Assembly (NCBI GenBank): GCA_022478985.1
Contig: JAKSZP010006687.1
Coordinates: forward strand, 62,001-126,000
DNA length: 64,000 bases
From: Massospora cicadina
Lineage: Eukaryota > Entomophthoromycota > Entomophthoromycetes > Entomophthorales > Entomophthoraceae
Direction of reading: 5' to 3'
Notes under the pieces: model-generated
The model's database searches: none
Told to the model about the DNA's origin: nothing
What the model saw: the letters and a program-made list of their open reading frames with translations, nothing else
Program-made: the position numbers and the translations under genes
Shown: piece by piece, positions 33,152 to 45,260 of the stretch
Layout of the letters: every line of letters begins with the position of its first letter
How positions within the stretch are numbered: the first letter of the stretch is position 1

Positions 33152-33904
33152 TTATAAATTCCAGTTTTTTGTGTGTTCGCTGGTGCTGGACGCCGCTGGA
33201 TTCCACAACAGTATACGCAATTTAAAGATACAAACACTCATATAATTAAAAACTGGTTTTTGATGTTTTTATTAGTGCAGGCGCAGGAAAAGAAAAACTG
33301 AACCCTTTTAATATCTGACCATTTAATACTTAAGCTGTGTCAAGGGTCAAAGGGAATTTAATGGAAATCTTGAACAGCTTAGTATGGTCCAATTAAGTGA
33401 ATATGTAAATTTACCTGTTGAAACTTAGAAAATTTGCTTACTTTTGACTGAACGATGGAGGAGGAGTTATTTTTTTGGCAAGACATACCCATGGGGTAAC
33501 AATTTAATAAATTTCAGACAATCCCCATGAGATAAAATTATTGCACCTTGGGGGACCCCCGCCAAGCCTGTAAAAGGGGGTGGTAACCGCTTAGGTGCTT
33601 TAATGGAACTGGTCATGCCTGGGGAGAACCATCTGATGGAAGCCCCAGACTCCACCATGTGGTCAGAGTAATCCAACTGCTTGATCTTGTGTTAATTGTC
33701 CGCGAGGTTTTTGAATTAACGTTACCCCATTTTTCAGGGTTCCAGCGAGAATTGACCAGTGTCTTTTGGCCAATAAAATCGTTAATAATATTTAAAGTGC
33801 TCTTATAACTTTTGTGGACTTGTAAATGTCCAATATTTTACCCTTTTGGCTGATTCTGACCTAAAATATTCTTATCTTGAAGTAGGGAAGGTAAATGTCC
33901 GACA
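33152..33904 (-). repeat. 3' LTR of element G
   Basis: 753 bp. The plus strand reads TTATAAATTCCAG...ATGTCCGACA. It aligns over its length with 37651-38402 (752 bp) and 48968-49859. On the minus strand a purine-rich tract (CTTGAGGGGGATGG, 33917-33905) precedes the LTR start TGTCGGACAT. One terminus (TG) has decayed to TT. Confidence 0.85.
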
Positions 33905-33917
33905 CCATCCCCCTCAA

Positions 33918-34323
33918 GGATGTTGGGGGGGAGAATGGGGCTGTAGGAAGTGGCAATGTACCCAATTGATGGTAATACCTGTTGACCAGGACATTATATT
34001 GTACTTGTTTCCTCTCTTGTAGGTGATGGTGAAATGATCCTAATTAGATCTAAGCTTGCCGCTTTTAGGAGTGATTCATCTATGGTATTATAATACATGT
34101 CAGACACTTGTAATGTAGGTAGGGGTTCGGAGCTTATTGGCAGCCTGCCCTTCTTTAGTCAACATTTTAGCTAAATTGATTATAGCCTCAGATTTTAGCT
34201 GTGTGATGCGCTGAGCAAATATCTTATGGCTTTCTTGGGGTTACTCAGAACTTGAGAAGACATTTTTAGCAAATAGAGCAGGTATTCCTGGTCCCCACCC
34301 ATACAAGGCATGGACTAAGGACA
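33918..34323 (-). pseudogene. Element G integrase C-terminal part
   Basis: Directly left of C the minus strand reads VHALYGWGPGIPALF and continues KIFAQRITQLKSEAIINLAKML in one frame. It corresponds to B2's FEALYGRAPWLP and following helix. The N-terminal partner (PSALMAYQISYHWVLIMS) lies right of C at 44612-44680, so excising C rejoins one integrase frame. The remainder to 33918 is broken. Confidence 0.8.
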
Positions 34324-35480
34324 TGTCGGGATTTTTTTCCATATTCCCAGCCTGCTAGATTACCTGGAATAGCTAAGGGAAAATTACCTAAGGCGAAGTG
34401 AATTGGAAATCGTTTGACCCAAGCTTTGGAGTAACTACATTTGGTGGATTTTGGTATATTCGCCTTGTCATATCCATTGGGAAACAATTCAGACAAATAC
34501 TTAAGATCTCATCGGGCAGTGTTGCTAATGAAATAGGGGCTTCTGATAGTGATTAACTTTCAGGTGTACCAATTGGGATTGGTAGGGTAATATAACTGAA
34601 TTTTTGGGAATGAATTATAAGTTGTGAGGCGAGTGGTGCCACCTGCAACTAGAAAATCAATCGGTTGGTGCATGACCTACCTTAATGGGTAATAAACCAA
34701 TTACTTAAGCAGGTCGCTAGCCAAATATGGTTGGTTCACTTGGATTGAGAGGAAAATGTTAGGGACACGTTTTCTGACTCTTTCCATTTTAGGTCTTGAG
34801 GATGTCCAATAATGAAATCCTATCCAGGATGGGAAAGACCATTGCTGCTGAGATGAGGATGGGTGATACAACAGCAACAGCTGCTGTTTCATCAAAGAGT
34901 TGTCATCCAAAGGTTAGACGACCAAATCCCCACTATATATTCCCTAGGGTTCACTATAATAAAAAATAGATAATACAATAGATAATTAGATCATATTACA
35001 AATATATAGTTCCAAGTTGTTCATTAGGATATAGTTTAAAGAGTAAACTATGATCAGCTTCCATTGTGCTATTCTGTCTCAAGGTATTATTGCTGTGTGC
35101 GATAATTGGAAGACTCTTAGAGAAAAGAGGAAAGATCCAAGCGGGGATATAGAGAAGAAGGAGTCACAGTCAGGGTTAGCTGCCGACTGTGTGTTGGACC
35201 AAAGAGAGTGTCACCTGGGTATTTCAGAGAAGATTGGGTCAGACAGAGCAAGGGAAAAAAATCTCTAAGAGTATGACATCACAAGTATTTAATTGGGAAT
35301 AATGCCAAGTGTTAGGCCAAAATATACAAATTCATACTCAACTACAGATAATAGTCTTCATACTATTATTGAACAATAATATATTATACAACGCGACAAA
35401 GTGCAGAAGGAAACCGAACCTGTGCAGTAAAAAGGTTACTAGGGTTGCTTGCAGATAACAACCATCAGTAAATTTTTACA
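34324..35480 (+). repeat. 5' LTR of element C
   Basis: TGTCGGGATT...TTTTTACA. TATA-like box cactatatattcc at about 34930. Aligns with 43455-44606 and with A's LTRs. Confidence 0.95.
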
Positions 35481-35483
35481 AGT

Positions 35484-35501
35484 TGGTGCTCACTAAAGGG
35501 G
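35484..35501 (+). other. Primer-binding site of element C
   Basis: TGGTGCTCACTAAAGGGG, three bases after the LTR; near identical to B2's site. Confidence 0.8.
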
Positions 35502-35526
35502 TAATTGAGTTGTAGAATTTATAATA

Positions 35527-37022
35527 TTGTTCTACAAAGATGAGCTATGCAAACTGTGGACTGAGTTAGCTACTTTAAACCAGAATGCTCTAAACTCAGC
35601 AGACCATCAGGAGAACGCAGCCTTGGAAGAACGAGTCGCCAAAGTGGAGTTAGGGATAGATAATGTAGCAAGCTTTGGGAACGAGTTACTTGGGAAATTA
35701 ACTTTGTTGAAGAATAAAAAATGGGACCTTATTTGAGAGGTCTTATACCTGAAAACATAGTGAGAAGTGGATCGCATTTATCTAAGAAATTTTTGGTGCA
35801 GATATTTAGAGATTAATCAAACAAGTGGAGGAACTTAAAGCTCACAAATGTGCTTGTGAGCCCAATATGGCAAGCGATGCCAAATAAAGAAGTCCTCGCA
35901 TGATACTTGGGAAGCTGAATGCCCTTAAGGAACATGCCACCTGCTTTTGCTGCCATTTTGGAGATGATGCCCAAAGTCATTCCTTAACTTAGCTGAGTGG
36001 CTGAACTTAGAGAATCGGCCAGAAATAACTCAGAGGAATTTAGGGCAACTCCAAAATTGCTAACGTTCAATTGAGATAATGCCCCAGCGTTTTTCCAACT
36101 GTTTGACATGACCATGAATGGCTATGTGGATCATCAAAAGGGGTTGACAGTCATGATTTGCCTAGACACCGACTGTCAAAAGTTAGTATTACCTCACCTG
36201 GAGGGGGACATCTGGTCATATGCTGAGGCAAAGTTGGCCATCATGAAAGAGTTTGGGAGTCTGACACAAATTATAAAATGTAAGCAGAAATTTATGGGAA
36301 TCCAGTTATATAAGGATAAGTTTCTAGCTAGCTTCGCAATCAGTTTTATCTGGAGTCACAGATCCTAGTCAGAGCAAAAGTATTGGACGACTTTGATGCT
36401 AGAATTGCCTTGCAAATGGCCTTTTGGCCCAATCACAATTTGCATTGCATGATGTCTTCCATGCTCGCAATTGAAACAACTACCTCACAAATTGTAGATA
36501 ACTTGAAGTTTTTGGGAGCAACATTCGTTGCCCCAAATACAAGCTTCAAATCTAATCCAGTATGCAATCTTGGTCCCATGAAGGGAAATGAAGGAGCTAA
36601 AGAGATGACCAATTGAATGTGCTGGGGAATAATCCTGAAGACTTCAGACATTTAAATAAGATGGGAAAGGTCTTCTATCAGTGTGTCGAGAAAGGACATT
36701 TCACCATGCACTGTAAAAAGCTGAAAGATCAGATCAACGTGGTCCAGTCCAAAGAGTCAGCAGCCACCAAGGAATTGGGAAAAGGGCCCGCGGCCTAGAT
36801 GGGGAACAGTCCAGAGCTGTGGAGAAGCCTGTTAATCCCAACATTTTGACCAAAGAAATTGATATCAGAGATCTGTTTGTGGATGATGAGCAGGATCAGC
36901 TGTATCAAGTGGTCAATTTAAATGTAAATGCCGTGACCAGATCTGTGGCAAAGAGAATTAACCCTGAGATAATCAAGGTAGATGCCCAGCTGTACACCCA
37001 ACAACTGGTGGACAAGATTTGA
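35527..37022 (+). pseudogene. Element C gag
   Basis: Frames in order are 35527-35736 (TLNQNALNSADHQENAALEE, a likely helical N-terminus, then FGNELLGKLTLL), 36108-36368 (capsid-like, ending FMGIQLYKDKFLASFA), 36383-36616, and 36613-36798 with YQCVEKGHFTMHCKKL. The last is a CCHC knuckle whose first Cys is replaced by Phe (F-x2-C-x4-H-x4-C). 36819-37022 is an acidic linker. The protein would form the particle and bind RNA. Four or more shifts. A lacks the middle of this gene. Confidence 0.85.
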
Positions 37023-37100
37023 ACTGCCAAGAATCCTGAGAAAAATCTGATTTCCGTTTAGATGAGGCCAATTTGTTGATCCCCCTCATCGTGATAGAAA

Positions 37101-37650
37101 TTGTTTCCTTATTTAATGACGCAAATTATTCACACCTTAGATTCAGCTAATAATGCCGCTATTCACCCAGTAAACACTATATTGAAATACTCCAAGTGTA
37201 CATATATAGATATACAAGTGAATCAAGTGAAGGTGAGGGAATTTTTGACACGGAGCGACCATCAATATTGTCTTAACCAAGCTGGTAAAGAGGATAAAGA
37301 TCTCGCTGAACTTGGAACATAAGAAAGAATATGGTACAGATGGTCCAAACACCACCGTCTCCTGTAGATCATATAGTGCATTGCCACTATGATTTGGGTC
37401 ATTGGTGGTATCTGCACCAGCAATTGTTTTGGCCAACAAAAACTATAACATTCTGATCAGAACGGAGTTTCCACAAACATATTTAGTTAAATGTAATTTG
37501 AGGATAATGCATTGCCCAAATTGGGTCAGACATTATCATTGGTATATCAGAAGTTTGGTGAAGCTTTGCTAAATTGGAGAAAAGAACTTCATCAATCTAA
37601 TATACAATGACAGCATTGTCCCAATTTGGTACCATTTAGTTAGTAGAAAG
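37101..37650 (+). pseudogene. Element C protease remnant
   Basis: Frame 37101-37322 contains TYIDIQVNQVKVREFLTRSDHQYCL. By position and by the preceding beta-strand pattern (I.V..V.V.EFL), LTRS stands where the protease LDSG active site is expected. The catalytic aspartate is not visible. The rest up to the solo LTR is broken (EFPQTYLVKCNLR-like pieces). Assignment is by context: after gag, before RT. Confidence 0.55.
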
Positions 37651-38402
37651 TGTAGGAAACCAGCTTAGTTGTGCTCAATGGTGCTTCCGCAAGCTAGTTT
37701 CCACAAATAATTTAATAAACTAAAAATTTAAAAAATAAAGTGCTAGAAAAAATTGGTTTAATATGTTATTGATAGCGCGTGATAAGGGAAAACAATATCC
37801 TCAACCTCCAATTATCTAGTATTTAAAGTAAATTCTTAAGGTCCAGGTGGAATTTTGAATATATTTGGAATAGCCTGCACAATTCTGAATTAGAAAATAT
37901 GAAGAAATAGCGTATCATGACTTGAGAACTTGCATCAGGGCAGCAGAGTGAAGGAAGAGGAGTTCTGATTGGACCAAACGTACCCATGAGGCAATGTTTT
38001 TATAAACTTGAGCCAAGAATCGCCTGAAAAATTTCTTGCACCTTGGGGACCCCGCCAAGCCTATAAAAAGGGGGGTCCCCATGCAGGTGCTTGAAGGACT
38101 TTGTTGAGGTCAGGGGAGTGCCTTCTGAGGATTCCCCTGAGGTCTTCAGTGCAGTCAGAGAATCTGACTTGCAGAATTTACTAATGCCCATATGGGTTTC
38201 AAACTGGTGATTCCCCAACTAAAGGGGTTCAAATAAGAATTGGTCAGGGACTTTTGGCCAATTTCATCAATTTTTATATTTTTTTCTATAGTTAAACAAC
38301 TCTTAACAGCATTTTTATATCTCAAATGGCTGACATTTCCCTTTCTCAAAAACTCAACCTGCAACATTCTGATTTCTAGTCTGCAAAGGTAAATTTCTGA
38401 CA
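37651..38402 (-). repeat. Solo LTR of the G family inside element C
   Basis: The plus strand reads TGTAGGAAACC...AATTTCTGACA, 752 bp, flanked by perfect TSD GAAAG (37646-37650 and 38403-38407). It aligns with G's LTRs in the same relative orientation (plus strand of both), so it is minus like G. A shared block ccgccaagcctataaaa (about 38051) includes a TATA-like box in all three copies. Confidence 0.9.
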
Positions 38403-38407
38403 GAAAG

Positions 38408-39760
38408 CAACATAAATTGTCAACGGAATTCCTAGAGAACCAGGGAATTCCACTGGGGATCAAGGATAAGAGGACCATACCGCCAGGATTGCAGATGATA
38501 GTTGACACAGGGTTGATATTGGAGATACCTGAGCTGTTGTATGGGGAGGTCAGAAGCTCCTGGAAGAACTCCAGATGGAGCCATGGGTGGCTCTTGGGAT
38601 AATAATGCCAGGCCATGGATAAATACAAGTTCTCCACGTGAATTTAAGTGAAGAACTGATGAAGATCAAGAGAAATCAGATCCTTGCGTCTGTTCATCTG
38701 ATCTTAATGGCCAAATTGAGAAGGTTCCACAATTATAGAACTCTATCCAATATGGTATTACTGGCCAGGGTAACCAAAAGCATCAAACTATTGGTTGATT
38801 GAGAGCAGCAAGCTGACCTGTTGGAAGGCCAGCAAGAGGAGGTGCTCAAACTATTTGAAAAGACCTGGGAAGTGTTCGCTCAGGATAACCACAATTTGGG
38901 ATGCGCATGAAATGTTCCACAAGGTTGACACTGGGGAAATTTGCTGATAAAGATGAGACTGATCTAATGATTGAAAACTGCCAAAGCAGTAGTAGAGGAT
39001 GAAATAAGCAAACTAGTGAATCATTGACTTCTAGTTCTGTCATCAAGTCCCTGGGAGAGTCTGATTCTGATTGTGAAGAAAAAGATGGATCAAACCAGAT
39101 GGTGATTGACTACTAAAGGCTGAATAAAATTACAAAGAAGGATTTGTATCCCCTACCGAGGATCAACAATGCACTAGATCGTTTGGGAGAAGTGAAGTAT
39201 TTCTCCGTGATGGATCTGATCTCAGGATATTGGCAGATTGATTTGCCAAAAGAAGACCAGGAAAATGTGCGATTAAAACCGCGCAGGGTTATACCAACCA
39301 ATGAGGATGCCCCAGGGTCTATGCAATGCGCCTGCAACGGTTTAGAGGGCCATGGATTTAATATTAAGCAACTTGAAGTTGTCATGCGTCCTGGTAAATC
39401 TGGATGATATAAATGTGTCCAGTAGGACGTTTACTGATCATTTACGCCACTTGGATGAAGTATATAAGTGACTGTCCGCAGCTAACATGAAGATCAAACC
39501 AAGAAAGTGCCAAATCTTTAAGAAAGAGCTGGAATATCTGGGATTTGTAATTAACTCTGGTGGATTGCAGCCGCAAACCCAGAAGATAGCCGCCATAGAA
39601 TGGATGGCTGTACTGAAGAGTTTTCAAAACATCCAAGTGTTCTTTGGAAATGGTCAGATACTACAGAAGATTTATTCAGGACGTCGCCCAATTAGCTGAG
39701 CCATTATTCCATTTATTGAAGGATCCAAAAAAGGGTTCATATGGAATGAAGAGGCCCTTG
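38408..39760 (+). pseudogene. Element C reverse transcriptase
   Basis: The protease-RT linker (38417-38600, NQGIPLGIKDKRTIPPG) leads to the RT start at about 38945 (AKAVVEDEISKLVN). KKDGSNQMVIDY and the open frame 39144-39407 (YPLPRINNALDRLGEVKYFS and MDLISGYWQIDLP) are the fingers and palm. The catalytic box reads NLDDINV (about 39395-39415): both Asp kept, Tyr lost. MKIKPRKCQIFKKELEYLGFV and FFGNGQILQKIYSG follow. Frame changes near 39300 and 39660 and stops inactivate it. Confidence 0.9.
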
Positions 39761-40345
39761 AATCCTTCAATGTTTTATGCCAGTGTATAAAAGAATTTCC
39801 AATTCTGAAAAATCCCAATTTTGATCAGGAGTTTATTATTCAAACTGAAGCTTTAATTGGTGGTGTTTGGCGCCATAATAAGCTAAGTAGAAGAACTTGT
39901 GGATGAACATCCGGTGGCGATTGTGAGCTGGACACTCTCAGCTGCTGAGAGAAACTACACTGTGACTGAGCGGGTATTCCTTGTGGTCATTTATGCATGC
40001 AAGCAGTTTTGGGTGTACATCCAGAGAATGCACTTTAAGGTGGTAACAGACCACTCTTCACTGCATTGGCTTTATAATCTGAGAGAGCCAGAAAGACGAC
40101 TGGACCATTGGCACTTAAGCTCCAGGCTTATTATGAAATTGTCCACCAAGTGGGGGCTTCTCACCAGAACAAGAATAGCTTATCACAGTTACCAATGGTC
40201 CATATGGTATACCCGCAGGTGGATGAGCTATTCCAGAGATTGGTCGATGGAGAAATCAGGAAAAAGCCTCAAGAAATCCAAGGTGCACTTCAAAATGCGA
40301 TGGAAAACATCAAGACCTTGGATGGACAAGTTTTCAAGGTGATCA
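39761..40345 (+). pseudogene. Element C RNase H
   Basis: Frame 39899-40342 reads HPVAIVSWTLSAAERNYTVTE and FLVVIYACKQFWVYIQRMHF, then KVVTDHSSLHWLYNLREPE. It is very similar to A's domain at 9660-9860. The end of the domain (IVHQVGASHQNKNSLSQLP) is in frame 40108-40356. One shift separates the two. The T-D-H motif is intact. Confidence 0.92.
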
Positions 40346-41410
40346 ATAGGAAGTGATTAAAATTCCCAAAGCTGTCAGAAAGAGCAGCTAAATGCAAGCA
40401 GCTCACAAAGTTGTCAGGCATGGAGGCCTGAGGAAGTTAACTGACCATATTTGCCAATACTATTACTGGGAATCCATCAACTATGATGTTATGGATTATC
40501 TAGCTTGTTGCGTGGGGTGCCAGCTGCACAAACCACATAAGAATACAAGTGGATACTGACTGGTCCGCCCTGGATTTTCCTGGCACATGGTGTCCATCGA
40601 TGTGATGGGACTGCTAACAATGAGCACAGGGGGAGTCAATTACATTATAGTCGCCATTGACCATCTGACAATATGGGTTGAGATGAAAGCCCTAACAAAA
40701 GTATATGCTACCAGTACCGCGAGGTTCATCCTTGATCAAGTAGTATACCAACAAGGATGCCCGTAGTTCCTGCTTAGCAACAATGGTACCAACTTGACGT
40801 CTCATGTGATCCCAAGATTAAATGAGATAATGGGGATCAGAGGAATCGAGTCAGTACCTTACAATCTGGAGATGAAAGGACTGGTAGAATGGGTGAATGG
40901 AACGCTGGCTGCAATTCTGAGGAATCTAGTTGCAGGGAGAACTTCCGTGTGAGGAATGTACCTGAGTTCAGTGACGTTCACCTACAATATTAGTCATCAT
41001 ACTTTGATGGGAAAGACGCCATTTGAGTTGTTGTATGGGAGAAAGGCCTCGTTGCCGCCAATTTTATTCTGGTGGTGGAACCAACATTGGGGATGAGTAC
41101 CGAGCAATACTAGAACCACTTGATGAATAACTTAATCAATATGCAATCATAAGCATTTGATACAACCTTGAAGAAAAGGATACTAGCGAAATCAACAGAC
41201 AATAAGAACTGACCAGCCTTAGCAGAATATCAAATAGGGGAAAGAGTTCCTATTGTGATACACATGATTTTGGAAGAAGAAGCAAACTAGATGCGTTGTG
41301 GTCAGGTCCATTTGAAATGATCGCCAAGACAGCAACTGATGCCTACTCCATCAAGAATCTCTTGGATAGAAGAGTTGTGAATCAAGTCCATGCTAAGTAT
41401 CTGAAGTGAT
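40346..41410 (+). pseudogene. Element C integrase
   Basis: Zinc finger: AAHKVVRHGGLRKLTDHI then CCVGCQLHKPH (C-x2-C, about 40510). Core: HMVSIDVMGLLTMSTGGVNY (first Asp, about 40588-40650), LLSNNGTNLTS where the second Asp is Asn (about 40772), and GLVEWVNGTLAAIL (the Glu helix, about 40880). Then TPFELLYGRKASLPP (about 41018) and a C-terminus ending DAYSIKNLLDRRVVNQVHAKYLK (41340-41408, spelled in part). D-to-N plus stops indicate loss of function. Confidence 0.9.
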
Positions 41411-41739
41411 GGATTGATGAAAAAATAAAAGAGTTCTGAAGGACCAATGAACCATTAAGTTGGTCATGTCCTGATGATTAGGTCAAGTCCAAAAAAAGGA
41501 CCTCTGAACCATAGAAAACTTGCATGTCTAAGTACCCAGGACCCAGTTTGGGGGAAAAATAAAAAGATGGACTGCTGAACTGAAACAAGGTCAAGTCCCA
41601 TGGAAAAAAGAAGAACAAAGATAAAAGATTGATAAAAAATATTGGAAAAAAGGATTATAAACCACATAGAAAAGAACTGATATAATTTTATAATTTTTAT
41701 TTTTTAATTGTCCTCGATACAGGGATGATTTCGCCTATG

Positions 41740-43473
41740 TCACCTCTTGGGGGAGGGAGGATGGATTGTGATAGGAAGGAACAGCCTGTCGAAATTGATG
41801 TGAAATTGGATGCTAGTAAGGGCTAGACCTACACAAAACCACGTTCTTTGAGAAGAAGCTTTGGCCTGTGAGAAAGCGACTAGGGTAAGGGAAATTGAGA
41901 TGTAGGATGAAGCCAATTGTGAAACCCTGGAGCGGGGAGGAAAGCAACAGCATAAGAAGAGGTAATTGGCAAATAACCTCAAGTAATCCTGATATGGTAC
42001 CAGAGCCGGAAGATTAATCTTGAGCACATGACAACAGGATTCATCAAGAACACCATACATATGGGCCAGCAGCAAACAAGGGATGCTTGACGGGGGTTGC
42101 CAAATCATGCCCCTATCAACGCAATCAGCGGAAGATACTGATGGGAAGTGCGGGAGAAGAGATAGTCATGCAGAGAGCAGATTGCATCCTGCAAGTGACG
42201 ACTATGGGCTTCTCAGAAACTAAAGCTTAATGAACGGTGGAACCTGGGTGAGTTTTGAAGCTTTGTGGACCAACTTCAAAGAACTTAGCCAGCAAAGTGA
42301 AGAGCGTAAGCGGCAGTATCCTGATCCAGGATGTTATTAAGATTAAAGGGATTCAGCACTAGGGTCAAAGCCTCAGTGATTTGAGCCCAGAGTTCAGAGT
42401 ATGTGAGCTCAAATTAAATACTGTTACTGGTGGTGAGCACGGTAGCTAGAACAGCGGGTTTGAAATATTGTCCAAGTTGGAAGAAGAACTCAGGAAGCAG
42501 GTCTTACCTGGCAAGTAACAAGTGATCAAGAGCAAAAAGCATAATCTCCAGAGCATCTACGACAATGGTTGGTGCATCAGCAAAAGGAGCTGAATCCAGG
42601 ATAGTTTTGAAATCCAACTCTAGAATTGATAGCAGAGGAAGAATCGCTGAAAGTTTTTTGAAACAATTGTAAGCCTGGTTACAGAGGGATTAGTTACCAT
42701 TTCTGGTAATGAGATGGAAGAACTAGCTGCTGGTGCCAGACTAGGCGTATGAGTCATGGAAGGACCATAGAAGAGGTTCCGCTGAGCATCTCAACTCATC
42801 TACTGGAATAGAAGGAGGTCTTGATCAGATAAACTATTCAGAAGCTGCTAATATTGCAACTTGGAATTTTGCATATGAGCTGGATGAGAGGGGGATGTCA
42901 GTTTTATTTGGAAGTTGATAATATGCACTCTACAATCCATTAAGCTCCAATTTTTAAGAAATTAATCTCAAAATTGATGAGATACGCTCCAATGGAAGAA
43001 TTAGGAATGACTTAAGCCAGGAGGTTATGAGAAAAATAACTGGGGTGAATAAAAATAAGTATTCTTAATTGAGCTGCAAAACAAATATTGATGGCAAGAG
43101 TCTCCTGTCTAGGATGAGGAGAAAATCAGGAAATCAAGGACTCTGGACCAAGAATCCTGGAATATGACAGCAGTTCATATACCCTGACGAGGGGAGAACT
43201 GGATACCAGGACTATTATTATCACGAGTAAATCAGTCAGACCAGAATGACAGTAGGTCATGAGGACCGCGCTCTGAGAAGGCAGTAGCGAGGAGGAAGAG
43301 AAAGCGCGCTGTATGCTGAATGTCACCCCAAGCAGCGTTGAGTATTGACGAGTGTACTCCTCCTGAACCAATGAAGTAGTCAACCAAGTGTCTGAAGAGG
43401 TGTACTCATGTCCCAGTCCTTTTCTCGCTGGAAATCTAGGCAAGAGGGGGGATGTGTCGGGATTTTTGCCCAT
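41740..43473 (-). pseudogene. Antisense ORF of element C (counterpart of A's)
   Basis: Minus-strand frame 43473-43126 starts MGKNPDTS inside the 3' LTR and runs RKGLGHEYTSSDTW and LVQEEYTR. A one-base deletion then moves the conserved text to another frame (SILNAA, SERGPHDLLSFWSD, LDFLIF). Further on come LQYQQLLNSLSD-like text near 42850 and frame 42108-41740 (MIWQPPSSIPCLLLAHMYGVL, then SSQRTWFCVGLALTSIQF). A carries the same blocks in the same order at 13277-11550. No known domain recognised. Its placement, after integrase and opposite to it, recalls antisense ORFs described in some plant Gypsy elements; function is unknown. Confidence 0.62.
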
Positions 43474-44606
43474 ATTCCCAGCCTGCTAGTTTACCTGGAA
43501 TCGCTATGGGAAAATTCCTTAGGCGAAGTGAAATAAAAATTAGTCAGCCCAAGTTTTGGAGTAACTACGTTTGCGGAATTTTGGGATATTTGCCTGGTTG
43601 TATCCGTCAGGGATCAATCTGGATAAATGCTTATGATCTTATTGGGAAGAGTTACTGAAGAAATAGGCATCTGATAGTTGATTAACTATCAAGTGTACTG
43701 ATTGGGATTGGTTGGGTTTCATCTCCAACCGATTGGGAATGAATAGTAGGTTGTGAGGCGAAAGATGTCGCCAGAAACTAACAAATCAATTAGTTGGTGC
43801 GCGAACTGCCTTAATGGGTAACAAGTCCCATTACCTAAGCAGGTCGCTAGCCAAATAGGGTTGTTTGCTTGGATTGAGAGGAAAATGTTAGGTACACGTT
43901 TTTGACTCTTTCCATTTTAGATCTCAAGGATGTCCAACAACGGAATCCTAGCCAGGATGGGGAAGACCATCACTGCTGAGACAAGGATTTGTGATTCAAT
44001 GGCAATGGCTGCCGTTTTATCGAAAAGGTGACAGAGGGTTAGATGACTGAATCACCACTATATAATCCATAGAGTTCAATATTTAAAAAACAGATAATAC
44101 AACAGATAATTAGATCATATTAAAGATATATAGTTCTATGTTGTTCATTCAGGATATAGTTTAAAAAGTAGACTATCATCAGCTTCCATTGTGCTATTCT
44201 GTCTCAAGGATATTGTTGCTGTGTGCAATAATAGGAAGACTCTTAGAGAAAAGAGTAAAGATCCAAGTGGGGATTAAGGGAAGAAGGAGTCACAATCAGA
44301 GATAGCTGCTAACTGTGTGTTGAACTGAAGAGAATAGCACCCGGGTATCTCAGCGAAGATTGGATCAGACAATGCAAGGGAATGAATCCCTACAAGTATG
44401 ACATCACAAGTAAGTAATTGGGAATACTGGCCTAGCGTAGGGCCAATATATATGAATTCATACTCAATTATGGATAATAGTCTTCATAATATTATAAAAC
44501 ATTAATCTACTATACAATATGACAAAGTGCACGATGAAACTGAAAATGCTCAGTAAAAAGGTTACTAGGGTTGCTTGCCAATGACAACCACCAGTAAAAA
44601 TTTACA
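43455..44606 (+). repeat. 3' LTR of element C
   Basis: TGTCGGGATT...AATTTACA, 1152 bp, TATA-like cactatataatcc near 44055, followed by TSD GGACA. Confidence 0.95.
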
Positions 44607-44611
44607 GGACA

Positions 44612-45260
44612 TTATTAAGACCCAGTGATAACTAATCTGGTAGGCCATAAGAGCACTGGGTATGAATTGATCTCAGTGAAGCGGATCAGAGAAGGCCATT
44701 TTACGCAGGATGGAAACCAAGGTTCAAATGGCTCTCTACACAGTTCCATTGGTTAGGGATTATATGGTGCTAAGAAAAGTTTTTTGGCTCCTATAGAAGT
44801 AAACAGGATTCTGACAAACTCTGGAGGTGAATTTCTTACCATTGTCGCATAGTAGTACCTGGAGACAGCCATGTCAAGAGAATGTTTTGATGTAAAAATG
44901 TGGCAATGGTCTTGGATTTTTGGGCAAGGAGAGCTACGGCTTCAACCAACTTAGTAAATTGGTCAATGCTATGAAGATAAATCTGTTTCCATAAGTAGTC
45001 TGAGGATAGGTCCTACTACATCTAGACTGATGGCTTGGAACTGTTGTTGAGGTTTAGTTGGTTAATACTGGTATCTAGACTTGAACCCAGATTACTTCTT
45101 ACATGTGAGGCATGCATCCAAGACTTTAACAATAGAAATAATTCTTCCAAATAGTACCTATCCTTAATCCACTCATAGCTAATCTTCGCTCCTCCATGAT
45201 CTAGGGTGGAGTGAGCTGCCAGTCTAACAGGTACATATTCTGAGAGCTGAAGGTAAGGTA
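44612..45260 (-). pseudogene. Element G integrase N-terminal and core part
   Basis: Minus-strand pieces: a zinc-finger region near 45230-45110 (LDHGGAKISYEW; CLTCK, broken), the core near 45060-44940 (TNLLS, VEAV-like), LLCDNGKKFTS (about 44865-44830, second catalytic Asp as D-N-G), and PSALMAYQISYHWVLIMS running up to C's TSD at 44612. The frame continues at 34323 left of C. Heavy decay. Confidence 0.75.

Larger units (their letters stand above)
34324..44606 (+). mobile_element. Element C: full-length Gypsy element, same family as A
   Basis: Two LTRs of 1157 and 1152 bp are flanked by a perfect TSD GGACA (34319-34323 and 44607-44611). Inside are primer-binding site, gag with a decayed knuckle, protease, RT, RNase H, integrase, an antisense ORF and a polypurine tract (caagaggggggatg, 43441-43454). 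A solo LTR is inserted at 37651-38402. The frames are broken but less so than in A. Confidence 0.95.
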
